Shown: piece after piece, positions 8,867 to 16,879 of the stretch
Layout: each line of letters starts with the position of its first letter
Numbering within the stretch: the first letter of the stretch is position 1
Source: Methylomarinum sp. Ch1-1
GTDB lineage: Bacteria > Pseudomonadota > Gammaproteobacteria > Methylococcales > Methylomonadaceae
Length of the DNA stretch: 64,000 bases
Reading direction: 5' to 3'
Assembly (NCBI RefSeq): GCF_030717995.2
Contig: NZ_CP157743.1
Coordinates: 2,878,501-2,942,500, forward strand
Notes under the pieces: model-generated
Database searches by the model: none
The model's input: only the letters and a program-made list of their open reading frames with translations
Told to the model about the DNA's origin: nothing
Program-made: the position numbers and the translations under genes

Positions 8867-9190
8867 TTATTGCTCGGAGTCAGGCGCAGTCATGCTGCCG
8901 CTGCAACCGCCTTCCTTCATCTTGCCGGCCCCGCATTTACCTTCGCTGCATTTGCCTTCTTTCATCTTTTCCATGCTGCCGCTGCAACCGCCTTCCTTCA
9001 TTTTGCCTGCTCCACATTTACCTTCGCCGCATTTACCTTCGCGGCCCTTAGAACCCGCTTCCGCCAGTTGCATGGAATGGTCGATTTTCTGCATCGCGAA
9101 TGGATTTTCATCAGCCTGTACTGCGTGGCCGCTCAATAACGAAATCGCAGCAACGCCGCTCAATGAAGCAATCAATTTATTTTTTTTCAT
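8867..9190 (-). CDS. HvfA-type Cys-rich RiPP metallophore precursor
   Basis: A 107-residue precursor. The start at 9190 (MKKNKLIASL) is chosen over an upstream in-frame ATG because GGAGA lies 6 bases before it. A signal peptide (about 1-25, ending near VQADE) is followed by a core with six cysteines in EGKC/EGGC motifs. The last 55 residues are a tandem duplication: EGKCGEGKCGAGKMKEGGCS and EGKCSEGKCGAGKMKEGGCS. In the characterised Haemophilus HvfA, EGKC cysteines become oxazolone/thioamide groups that bind copper, so this product is probably an exported copper-binding peptide. Confidence 0.92.
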   Translation of the reverse strand: MKKNKLIASLSGVAAISLLSGHAVQADENPFAMQKIDHSMQLAEAGSKGREGKCGEGKCGAGKMKEGGCSGSMEKMKEGKCSEGKCGAGKMKEGGCSGSMTAPDSEQ

Positions 9191-9383
9191 GTTTGTCTCC
9201 GAATTTTGGTTGAATTGCAAGAAAATCGACCCGTTAAATTATCCGGATCGGTTCAAAAACTTGCACTGTTAAGTCGGAAAGACTTCTTAAACCTTACAAA
9301 ATAAATTTGAAAGTGAGAGATATATTTTTGCCGACGATTTTTCAATCGTTGAGGCCGAATCTTTTCGCTCATGGATCGAATAT

Positions 9384-9880
9384 TCATCCTCGATTGCCGT
9401 TAACATAAGCCGCGGTCAGTTCGTGCGCCGGGGCTTCGAAAACCTGTTGGCAGCGGCCGAATTCGATCAGGCAACCGGCCTGGTCTTTAAGCCAGAATAG
9501 CCCGGCATAATTGGCGATGCGGCGGGCCCTGTGCCAGATTATGGGTGACGATCACGATGGTGTAGCGCCCGCTGAGGCGCAGAATCAAATCCTCCACGAC
9601 CCCGGAGGAAATCGGGTCCAGCGCGCTGCAGGGTTCGTCCATCAATAACGCCTTCGGTCTCAACGCCAACGCCCGGGCAATGTAGAGGCGCTGTTGCTGG
9701 CCGCCGGATAAGGCCTGCGCCGGCGAGTCCAGCCTGTCTTTGACTTCCTCCCACAAGCCGACGTCCCGGAGTACCTCCTCAACCCGCCGGTTCAGATCGG
9801 CTTGCCTGCGCAGGCCGTGTTCGCGCAGCGGCAACTCGATGTTGCGGCGGATCGATAACGGAAGCGGAGCGATGCTCGCC
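9384..9880 (-). pseudogene. pstB: Phosphate ABC transporter ATPase remnant (pstB)
   Basis: The C-terminal half of an ABC ATPase remains: signature LSGGQQQRLYIARALA, Walker B ALLMDEPCSALDP and the H-loop VTHNL. The order and the PLREHG stretch fit PstB. The Walker A part is missing. A frameshift near 9527 follows THNLAQ; in another frame the rest continues as ARRIANYAGLFWLKDQAG to a TGA at 9384-9386. The upstream end is joined out of frame to a permease fragment, so an internal deletion fused the two genes. Not functional. Confidence 0.82.
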
Positions 9881-10169
9881 CATCGCATACGCCATTTCCA
9901 GGGCGATGTTGGCGGTCAGCGCCACGGTTATCATCAAGGCTAATATCAAAATCGCCGATAACAGACTGACGCCCGGCGGCTGCAGGCGGCCGATCAGCGG
10001 CGCCAGGGTCGTCAGCCCCCAAAAGCCGTAAACCACCGAAGGGATACCGGCCAACAACTCGATCAAACGGCGGTAGGCGGCGGCCAACCAAGGACGGGCA
10101 TAGTAACGGCTGAACAACGCCGAGGCGATACCCAGTGGTGTTGCCAGCAGCGCACCCAGGCTGGACAAC
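9881..10169 (-). pseudogene. Phosphate ABC transporter permease remnant (pstC/pstA type)
   Basis: About 95 residues of a binding-protein-dependent permease: SSLGALLATPLGIASALF, ELLAGIPSVVYGFWGL and the end MITVALTANIALEMAYAMGE, running straight into pstB sequence out of frame. The EAA-loop region (LIELLAGIPSVVYG) fits PstC or PstA. Both ends are lost. The 140 bases upstream (10170-10310) hold only a short unrecognised open stretch. Confidence 0.75.
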
Positions 10170-10310
10170 AACAGTTACGACCGCATGTTGTCCATCGGCT
10201 TGGATCGGGTTGAAAGATATTGGTGTTCACACCTATATGGTGTCGGATGATTGCGGCGAACCTTACATGGAGTTTCTCCGCACGTTGCGATCAATTTTCC
10301 GTGGATGAAA

Positions 10311-10935
10311 TCAAGGATGTTGAAAAGGGGACGGGCGGTGGCGACTGTCGGGATCGATCACACTCAGCAATTGATCGACGATAATTTGTAAATCTAAGCG
10401 GTCGGGTTGCATTTTATTAAACAGACGTAAACCGAAAATCCCCGTCACCAAGAATTGGGCCAATGCTTCAGGATTTTGCTTGGAGGCGAGCCGGCCTTGC
10501 CGTTGCGCTTCGGATAACACTTGCTGTAGTTCCCGTCGTACCTCGGTAAACATGCGTTGCAATCGGGCATTGATTTCAGCATCCTGCACGGGTATTTCCG
10601 ACAACGTGTTGATCAATAAACAGCCTTTGCGATCGGGATCGTTGCAGGATTCTTGCACCAGCTGTTCGAAAAACGCGCGCAAACGCTGCAGCGGATCATC
10701 ATCGCTGTGTAACACGTTGAACAGGGATTTTTTCAAATTAGCGAAATAAGCATCCAGCGACGCCAAAAAAAGCCCCCGCTTGTCGCCAAAAGCGGCGTAC
10801 GTACAGACTGCCAGGCTGGAGGCCGGTGGCATTTACCAGGTTTTTGATCGAGGTTGCCGTATAACCTCTTAGCCAAAAGACATCGATCGCCTGTTGCAGA
10901 ACGTGGTCGCGGTCGAATGCAATGGGTCTGGCCAT
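10311..10935 (-). pseudogene. TetR-family repressor gene broken by a 4-bp duplication
   Basis: The N-terminal helix-turn-helix is clear (RDHVLQQAIDVFWLRGYTATSIKNLVNATGLQPGSLY). The frame then breaks at GTACGTAC (10797-10804), a tandem duplication of 4 bases. Removing one copy gives GSLYAAFGDKRGLFLASLDAYF and a normal ligand-binding domain to the stop at 10311. The full protein would be about 200 residues. It diverges from the 11055-12492 genes and has two matching palindromic operators between. As read, only a truncated DNA-binding domain would be made. Confidence 0.85.
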
Positions 10936-10962
10936 ACTAATATCTCGTCGTTTAAAACTTAA

Positions 10963-10984
10963 TTATTGAACAATTGTTCAATAA
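10963..10984. promoter_or_regulatory. Perfect 22-bp palindromic operator
   Basis: A perfect palindrome centred on GAACAATTGTTC, with TTATT and AATAA ends, in the gap between the divergent tetR remnant and the SRPBCC gene. The size and position fit a TetR-dimer operator. Confidence 0.75.
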
Positions 10985-11002
10985 AAGCTATGCTGATTTT
11001 GA

Positions 11003-11024
11003 TTGTTGAACAATCATTCAATAA
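11003..11024. promoter_or_regulatory. Second, imperfect copy of the operator
   Basis: This 22-mer matches the palindrome at 10963-10984 except for a few bases (GTTGAACAATCATTCAATAA), 40 bases away centre to centre. Two operators about four helical turns apart suggest cooperative repression of both directions. Confidence 0.7.
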
Positions 11025-11054
11025 AACTGCATCTTCAATTTTAGGGAGGACACT

Positions 11055-11486
11055 ATGCCGCAATGTTATCAATCCATCGTCGTCGAGGCGCCTATCGAAC
11101 AAGTTTGGGATACCCTGAAGGATTTTCACGATATGTCCTGGGCCGATAATGTCATTCAATCCTGCGTCGCTGTTGGCGTTTCAGGCGGGACCGAAGTCGG
11201 CGCCAAGCGCGTCCTGAATGATGTTTTCCACGAAACGCTGCTCGAATGCAATAATGACGATTATCGCATCCGTTATTCCATCGACGACGGACCGTCGCCG
11301 GTATCGTCCGACGAAGTGCAGAATTATGTTGGTCAGATCCAGCTCAAACCGATAACCCTGTCGGGTTCGACTTTCGTCGAATGGAGCTCCAGATGGGAGT
11401 CGACCTCCGAGGAAGCGCGCGATTTTTGCCATCAAATCTATATCGCCCTGCTGAGGGCTCTGGCCGAACGGATGGCGGGGCTATGA
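11055..11486 (+). CDS. SRPBCC-fold protein (polyketide cyclase/dehydrase type)
   Basis: A 143-residue protein with the START/SRPBCC pattern: SIVVEAPIEQVWDTLKDFHD at the start, a beta-sheet core, and a long C-terminal helix (FCHQIYIALLRALAERMAG). These small helix-grip proteins bind lipids or aromatic compounds; the ligand is unknown. A GGGAGGA ribosome-binding site precedes the start. It overlaps the next gene by ATGA and is the first gene of the set facing the broken tetR. Confidence 0.85.
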   Translation: MPQCYQSIVVEAPIEQVWDTLKDFHDMSWADNVIQSCVAVGVSGGTEVGAKRVLNDVFHETLLECNNDDYRIRYSIDDGPSPVSSDEVQNYVGQIQLKPITLSGSTFVEWSSRWESTSEEARDFCHQIYIALLRALAERMAGL

Positions 11487-11887
11487 ATGCTCAGGCTCGT
11501 TTGCAATGGTCATTGTTTTTCATGCGTGTCAGCATCTTTGTCGTGATGTTGATGTGGACTTTGGACAAGTTCATCAACCCCGAACATGCGGCTAAGGTCT
11601 ACCAGAAATTCTATTGGCTGGGTGGATTTAACGATACGGTCATAGCGCTGATCGGCGCTGCCGAACTGATTATTTTACTAGGGTTCTTGCTCGGCCTTTA
11701 TAAACGTTTTTGCTATGGCGCCGTATTGCTTTTCCACGCCGTTTCGACCCTATCATCGTTCCGGCAATATCTGGCGCCGTTCGAAGGCCCGAATTTATTG
11801 TTTTTTGCCGCCTGGCCGATGTTGGCCGGTTGCTTGATGCTTTATTTGATGCGCGATGAAGATAATTTTATGACAGTGAAACGTTAA
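11483..11887 (+). CDS. DoxX-like small membrane protein
   Basis: A 134-residue protein with four hydrophobic segments (FFMRVSIFVVMLMW, DTVIALIGAAELIILLGFLL, the GAVLLFHAVSTL region, LLFFAAWPMLAGCLMLYLM). The start at 11483 is used because it overlaps the upstream stop (ATGA). An upstream in-frame ATG would put the protein inside the SRPBCC gene. It resembles DoxX-like proteins. Its place between an SRPBCC and a redoxin suggests a membrane stress role, not proven. Confidence 0.75.
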   Translation: MNAQARLQWSLFFMRVSIFVVMLMWTLDKFINPEHAAKVYQKFYWLGGFNDTVIALIGAAELIILLGFLLGLYKRFCYGAVLLFHAVSTLSSFRQYLAPFEGPNLLFFAAWPMLAGCLMLYLMRDEDNFMTVKR

Positions 11888-11910
11888 GCTTACAAAGCAA
11901 AGGACTCGCC

Positions 11911-12492
11911 ATGCACGTCTCAACAAAGACATCGAAGCAAGAACAAAGCAAATCTTATCAAATTGGCCATTTAATTACCGAACTCAGCCTGCCTGCCATC
12001 GACGGTAGCCGTTTCAATCTAAAACAAATCCAAGGCAAACGTTATCTGCTGTCATTCATGCGCTTTGCCGCTTGCCCGTTTTGCCAATTGAGGATTCATG
12101 AACTGATCAGCCGTTGGCAAGAGTTAAGCGATGATTTCACCGTCATTGCCGTGTTCGATTCGCCGCTGAGCAACTTGCAAAAACAGGCCGGCAAGCAGTC
12201 GACGCCCTTCCCGATACTGGCGGACGAGTATTCGAAATATTACGATAAATTCGCCATTCGACGGTCGTTGACGGGAACACTGAAGGCAATGTTGTTCAGG
12301 ATGCCGATGTTATTGAATGCCATGTTCGTCAAAGGCTATTTCCCTTCTTCCATTAAAGGCGAAATGACGACGATGCCAGCCGATATTCTGGTCGATGAAC
12401 AGGGAATGATCGTAGAAATTTATCACGGTAAGGACAGTGGCGATCATTTGTCGTTCGAGCGAATCAAGGTTTTCGCCAGCGGCGTTAATTGA
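11911..12492 (+). CDS. AhpC/TSA-family redoxin
   Basis: A 193-residue thioredoxin-fold protein: the core KRYLLSFMRFAACPFCQLRI has C-x-x-C (CPFC) at the peroxidatic position, then AVFDSPLSNLQKQ and MPADILVDEQGMIVEIYHG. It is likely a thiol peroxidase or disulfide reductase of the cytoplasm. It follows the DoxX-like gene by 23 bp and belongs to the tetR-controlled set. Confidence 0.85.
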   Translation: MHVSTKTSKQEQSKSYQIGHLITELSLPAIDGSRFNLKQIQGKRYLLSFMRFAACPFCQLRIHELISRWQELSDDFTVIAVFDSPLSNLQKQAGKQSTPFPILADEYSKYYDKFAIRRSLTGTLKAMLFRMPMLLNAMFVKGYFPSSIKGEMTTMPADILVDEQGMIVEIYHGKDSGDHLSFERIKVFASGVN

Positions 12493-12784
12493 CAACTATC
12501 GGTCCGGTAACTTGTGTATCGTGCTTTCGCTAGGTCGCCAGTCCGCAGCCCGCAGATAGCCCTATGGAATGCGAGGCGTCGGAGATACGAACATCCCCGG
12601 ATTCCGCTGCGCTGCATCCGGGCTACGGCCTGTAAGTATTGTCTCGATTCAGCGACCAACAGGCATCGACAATCGATTTAATTGGAGTGACTATGATGTT
12701 AGCAACTAGCCAGGGTAGGGAGCCGTTTCGGCCCCGATCAACTTTTACCGACATGGATTTAGCCTTATCGAAGGAGGGTGGGCA

Positions 12785-14932
12785 ATGAAACTGTCAAAAT
12801 GGCTGTTGTTATTGTTGATCGCGGGCGCCGTCGCGGCTTTTTTCGCCTTCGACCTGCAACAGTATCTAACCCTGGATACGTTAAAGGCCCGACAGGCCGA
12901 TATCGAATCCTTTCGTAGCGCAAATAAGGTCTTAGCTATTGCAATCTACGCTCTACTCTATATCGCCGTTACCGGTCTATCGCTGCCCGGCGCGGCGGTA
13001 TTGACGCTGGCCGGCGGCGCCGTATTCGGTCTGCTGTGGGGAACCTTGATCGTCTCCTTCGCCTCGACCATCGGCGCGACACTGGCGTTCCTGGCCGCGC
13101 GCTTCGTGTTTCGGGACGCCGTCAGGGCGCGCTTCGAAAAACGATTGCAAGCGATCGACGAAGGCGTCGCCCGTGACGGCGCCTTTTATTTATTCACCTT
13201 GCGATTGGTGCCGCTGTTTCCGTTTTTCGTGATCAATCTGGCGATGGGATTGACGGCGATTCGCACCTGGACCTTTTATTGGGTCAGCCAGGTCGGTATG
13301 TTGGCGGGTACGGTCGTTTACGTCAATGCCGGCACGCAACTGGCGCAGATCGATTCGCTGTCCGACATTCTGTCGCCGGCCTTGTTGGGCTCTTTCGTGC
13401 TGTTGGGGTTGTTTCCGTTATTGGCGAAAAAAATCGTCGAGGCGGCGCGCCGTCTGAAAGTCTATCGGGGATGGCGCAAACCCAAAGCTTACGACAACAA
13501 CCTGATCGTCATCGGCGCCGGTTCCGGCGGTTTGGTGACCGCCTATATCGCCGCGGCGGTCAAGGCCAAGGTGACGCTGATCGAAAAACACAAGATGGGG
13601 GGCGATTGCCTGAACACCGGCTGCGTGCCGTCCAAAGCGCTGATCCGTTCGGCCAAGTGGCTGTCGCATCTCAAACGCCATGAGGAATTCGGCATCAAGC
13701 AGGCCCAGGCCGATGTCGATTTCGCCGCTGTGATGGAGCGGGTGCAGACTGTTATTAAAACCGTCGAACCGCATGATTCGATCGAGCGTTATAGCGAACT
13801 CGGCGTCGAGGTCGTGACCGGCGAGGCTAAAATTCTGTCTCCCTGGGAAGTGAAGGTCACCACGGCGCAGGGCGTGAAGACCCTGACCACCCGGGCCATC
13901 GTCATCGCCGCCGGGGCACGCCCGTTCGTGCCGCCAATTCCGGGGCTCGATAAAATTGACTACCTGACTTCGGATAATGTCTGGAATCTGCGCGAGCTCC
14001 CAAAGCGCCTGTTGGTCCTGGGCGGCGGACCGATCGGCAGCGAGTTGACGCAAAGTTTCGCCCGTTTGGGCAGTCGCGTCACTCAAGTGGAAATGGCGCC
14101 GCGCATCATGGGCCGCGAAGACCCCGAAGTATCCGAGGCGGTCATGAAGCGATTCAGCAAGGAAGGCGTCGATGTGCGGGTGGAACACACGGCCAAGGCG
14201 TTCATCATAGAAAACGGTGAAAAAATCCTGCTGGCTGAACACGAAGAACAAACGGTCAAGATCCCGTTCGACCAGGTCTTGGTCGCGATAGGGCGCGCAC
14301 CCAATGTGACCGGCTATGGCATCGAGGAACTGGGAATAGCGTTGTCGCCACGTAAGACCATCGCCACCGACCCGTTCCAACGCACCAATTATCCCAATAT
14401 CTATGCGGTCGGCGATGTTGCAGGGCCATATCAATTCACCCATACCGCCGCCCATCAGGCCTGGTATGCCGCGGTCAACGCCCTGTTCGGCCGCTTCAAG
14501 AAATTCCGCACCGATTATTCGGTGATTCCGTGGTCGACTTTCACCGATCCGGAAGTCGCGCGTGTCGGGCTTAACGAACAGGACGCCAAGCAGCAAGGCA
14601 TTGCCTATGAAGTCGTGTCCTACGGCATCGACGATCTGGACCGGGCGATCGCCGACGGCGAGGCGCACGGTTTCGTGAAGATATTGACCAAGCCTGGCAA
14701 GGACAAGATTCTAGGGGTCACCATCGTCGGAGAACACGCCGGCGATTTGATCGCCGAATTCGTGCTGGCAATGAAACACGGTATTGGCCTGAACAAGGTG
14801 TTGGGGACGATACATATCTATCCGACCCTGGCCGAGGCCAACAAATACGCGGCCGGCGTTTGGAAGAAAGCGCATGCGCCGGAAGGTTTGTTGCGCTGGG
14901 TAGCCCGTTATCATCGCTGGCGCAGAAGATAA
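12785..14932 (+). CDS. TVP38/DedA-type membrane domain fused to a disulfide reductase
   Basis: The 715-residue fusion begins with about 225 residues of a SNARE-associated (TVP38/TMEM64) membrane domain (ALLYIAVTGLSLPGAAVLTL, FTLRLVPLFPFFVINLAMG). From about residue 236 it is a pyridine-nucleotide-disulfide oxidoreductase: NNLIVIGAGSGGLVTAY, redox-active GGDCLNTGCVPSK, NAD motif LVLGGGPIGSEL, YAVGDVAG, and the dimer-interface motif GTIHIYPTLAEA. It resembles mercuric reductase but lacks the terminal Cys pair and the MerA heavy-metal domain, so mercury is not shown. This fusion occurs in other proteobacteria and has no firm assigned substrate. GGAGGG lies just before the start. Confidence 0.9.
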   Translation: MKLSKWLLLLLIAGAVAAFFAFDLQQYLTLDTLKARQADIESFRSANKVLAIAIYALLYIAVTGLSLPGAAVLTLAGGAVFGLLWGTLIVSFASTIGATLAFLAARFVFRDAVRARFEKRLQAIDEGVARDGAFYLFTLRLVPLFPFFVINLAMGLTAIRTWTFYWVSQVGMLAGTVVYVNAGTQLAQIDSLSDILSPALLGSFVLLGLFPLLAKKIVEAARRLKVYRGWRKPKAYDNNLIVIGAGSGGLVTAYIAAAVKAKVTLIEKHKMGGDCLNTGCVPSKALIRSAKWLSHLKRHEEFGIKQAQADVDFAAVMERVQTVIKTVEPHDSIERYSELGVEVVTGEAKILSPWEVKVTTAQGVKTLTTRAIVIAAGARPFVPPIPGLDKIDYLTSDNVWNLRELPKRLLVLGGGPIGSELTQSFARLGSRVTQVEMAPRIMGREDPEVSEAVMKRFSKEGVDVRVEHTAKAFIIENGEKILLAEHEEQTVKIPFDQVLVAIGRAPNVTGYGIEELGIALSPRKTIATDPFQRTNYPNIYAVGDVAGPYQFTHTAAHQAWYAAVNALFGRFKKFRTDYSVIPWSTFTDPEVARVGLNEQDAKQQGIAYEVVSYGIDDLDRAIADGEAHGFVKILTKPGKDKILGVTIVGEHAGDLIAEFVLAMKHGIGLNKVLGTIHIYPTLAEANKYAAGVWKKAHAPEGLLRWVARYHRWRRR

Positions 14933-14945
14933 GTTTACAAATATC

Positions 14946-15383
14946 ATGACAATACGGCTGAAAGCGTTCGTCTATGCCTGCGCTTTTACCGCCTTGAGCG
15001 GATTTCTTTTCTACACCAGCGGAAGCGATTTATTTAACAGTCTGCGCATTGCCATGGACGGCCTCAAGACCGAAGGCCGGGTCGTTACGGTGGATCGTGT
15101 TTATCGGTCCGGTCAGGATAACTTTTATCTGGAGATTCGATTCAGCGACCATCGGGGCAAAAGCCATCGATTCAAAAACCGGCATCCTTATAGTTATTTG
15201 TTTGCCCCCGAAGCCGACGATAGGGTGACTGTGCGATATTGGCGTAACGATACTCGTATCGCGATGCTGTCAACCGTATGGGAATCATTTTTTGGCCCCT
15301 TGTTGAGTCTTCTCATGGCTGTTTTTTTTAGTTGGATGGCGGTCGAGGAGTATAAAAAAGTACTGACCGGAAAAGACAGGTAA
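14946..15383 (+). CDS. DUF3592-type membrane protein
   Basis: A 145-residue protein with an N-terminal hydrophobic helix (KAFVYACAFTALSGFLFY), a beta-rich middle (EGRVVTVDRVY, YLEIRFSDHRGKSHRF, DRVTVRYWRNDTRIAML), and a C-terminal helix (SFFGPLLSLLMAVFFSWMAV). This is the DUF3592 layout, a family of unknown function. It lies 13 bp after the fusion gene. Confidence 0.75.
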   Translation: MTIRLKAFVYACAFTALSGFLFYTSGSDLFNSLRIAMDGLKTEGRVVTVDRVYRSGQDNFYLEIRFSDHRGKSHRFKNRHPYSYLFAPEADDRVTVRYWRNDTRIAMLSTVWESFFGPLLSLLMAVFFSWMAVEEYKKVLTGKDR

Positions 15384-15418
15384 ACGCCGAGAATATCAAT
15401 AGTCAAAAGGAGTAAGAA

Positions 15419-16258
15419 ATGGCGGAAAAAAAATGTCCACCGACTGGCGCACCACCCTGGATGGCGACGTTTGCCGATATGGTGACGTTGTTAATGGCTT
15501 TTTTTGTTTTATTGCTGTCGTTTTCGTCGATGGATGTCAAGCATTTCAAGGAAATGGCCCAATCGATCCAGGATGCATTCGGAGTGCAAAAGGTGGTTAA
15601 GGTCACCGAAGTGCCGATGGGGACCAGTATCATCGCTCAGCATTTTTCGCCGGCGGTAACGGAACCGACGCCGCTGGCGGAGGTGAAGCAAAGCGTCGCG
15701 CAAAACCTCGATACAGAAACGCCGCAAGACAGAGACGCCAGACTGAAAGACTTGCGCTTGCAGGTCGACGAGCTGAAAAAACTGATCGTCGAAGCCAAAA
15801 GACAGGAAATAGAGGACGCGGCGGAGCAAATTCGCAAGGCGCTAGCCGAGGAAATCGAATCCGGCTTGGTTACAGTCGAGACTCGTGATCTAGATATCAT
15901 CATCCGCATCAACGAAACCGGTTCGTTTTCTTCCGGCAGCGCCGAATTGAAGGCGGGGTTTTCTCCGGTGATGAAAAAAATAAGTGCTTCGATAAAGAGA
16001 CTGTCCGGCAAGATTTTAGTAGGCGGCCATACCGACGACATACCGATCGAAACCGATTACTACCGCTCTAATTGGGAACTCTCGGCTTCCCGGGCGGTGA
16101 CTGTCGCACATCACTTATTGCAGGATCCACTCATCGACCCGGTCCGCGTCGAGGTTGAAGGACACGCCGATACTCAACCGCTAGCGCCGAATAATACAGC
16201 CGCAAACAGAGCGAAAAACCGGCGGGTTGAAATCATTCTGGCGCAAGACATCGAGTAA
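15419..16258 (+). CDS. MotB/PomB-type OmpA-like protein
   Basis: A 279-residue protein with a single N-terminal helix carrying the ion-channel motif (MATFADMVTLLMAFFVLLLS, with D20 as the conserved ion-binding Asp), a coiled-coil-rich linker (RLKDLRLQVDELKKLIVEAK), and a C-terminal OmpA peptidoglycan-binding domain (GGHTDDIP, SNWELSASRAV, VEGHADTQPL, NRAKNRRVEI). It is the stator B subunit type of sodium-driven motors. No MotA/PomA gene is next to it, which is unusual, so it may pair with a distant partner or serve another energised complex. AAGGAG lies 7 bases upstream. Confidence 0.88.
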   Translation: MAEKKCPPTGAPPWMATFADMVTLLMAFFVLLLSFSSMDVKHFKEMAQSIQDAFGVQKVVKVTEVPMGTSIIAQHFSPAVTEPTPLAEVKQSVAQNLDTETPQDRDARLKDLRLQVDELKKLIVEAKRQEIEDAAEQIRKALAEEIESGLVTVETRDLDIIIRINETGSFSSGSAELKAGFSPVMKKISASIKRLSGKILVGGHTDDIPIETDYYRSNWELSASRAVTVAHHLLQDPLIDPVRVEVEGHADTQPLAPNNTAANRAKNRRVEIILAQDIE

Positions 16259-16366
16259 CGACTTGGCATCCTGGCTTGGCTGAAAACAGGACTTGAGCAT
16301 AAATCTTTTTCTCAGTGTAAGTATTGGAGAACTAGCGCGACGTATAGACAAGATAGGTTGATTGAG

Positions 16367-16406
16367 GCATCTCTGGCATTCGTTTTTCAACGAATGCCAG
16401 AGATGC
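16367..16406. repeat. Perfect 18-bp-stem hairpin
   Basis: GCATCTCTGGCATTCGTT pairs perfectly with AACGAATGCCAGAGATGC around TTTC. No T-run follows on either strand, so it is not a standard terminator; it could still stop or stabilise the motB transcript. Confidence 0.75.
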
Positions 16407-16574
16407 GGTAACCGTAATGCTTGAATGGATGGCGGGAAGCCGGCGCTCATGGACGAGCAACCTTGCAAGCGGAGTTTTCATGATGCTTGTGAGCGACTTC
16501 CCTATACAGCCAACGGCTTGCTCAACAATCCAAATTGCAATGCTAATACTTTTGCTAACAATAACTTCCCGATA

Positions 16575-16758
16575 GGGTTCCCATGCTCTGCGCTCATCGT
16601 TATACATAAGTCTCGTCATACCCGCTGGGATGCGGGTATCCAGGGTCAAGGATGATAGCCCGAATACATCCATGTAGCCTGGATTCCGGCAATCCCTGCC
16701 GGAATGACATGGATAACATAAAGATGTGTATAACGATGAGTGCTCTGCGTGGGAACCC
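16575..16758. repeat. Nested palindromic repeat with matched arms
   Basis: GGGTTCCCATGCTCTGC and CTCATCGTTATACA at the left are mirrored at the right (TGTATAACGATGAG, then GCTCTGCGTGGGAACCC). The arms enclose the modules GAATACATCCATGTAG and a CCGGCAATCCCTGCCGG hairpin. It looks like one mobile repeat inserted in another. The GAATACATCC module is shared with the targets of the 69-bp palindromes. Confidence 0.6.
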
Positions 16759-16879
16759 GGCTAGGGACGCTCCAGCGTCCCGAACCGCAGAGCGGTTCAG
16801 ACTTCATTCCCACGCAGAGCGGGAACGATGGAGGGACCTTGGAAGTTATTTACGACCATATCCTTAGAGGAGATCCACC

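Larger units (their letters stand above)
16259..16879. other. Intergenic region filled with palindromic repeats
   Basis: No gene seen. It holds a strong hairpin (16367-16406), a nested repeat (16575-16758), and a further palindromic repeat of the type GACGCTCCAGCGTC (about 16760-16830). A ribosome-binding site (AGAGGAG) for the next gene ends the stretch. Confidence 0.7.

Noticed and set aside
8867-9190. A CRISPR-like array suggested by the direct repeats
   Set aside because: There are only two units, they stay in frame, and they encode the repeated Cys motifs of the precursor peptide.
13418-14668. 416-codon frame opposite the fused reductase gene
   Set aside because: It is antisense to strongly conserved motifs and is rich in residues typical of GC-biased shadow frames.
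12785-14932. Calling the fused reductase a mercuric reductase
   Set aside because: The terminal Cys pair, the heavy-metal domain and other mer genes are absent.
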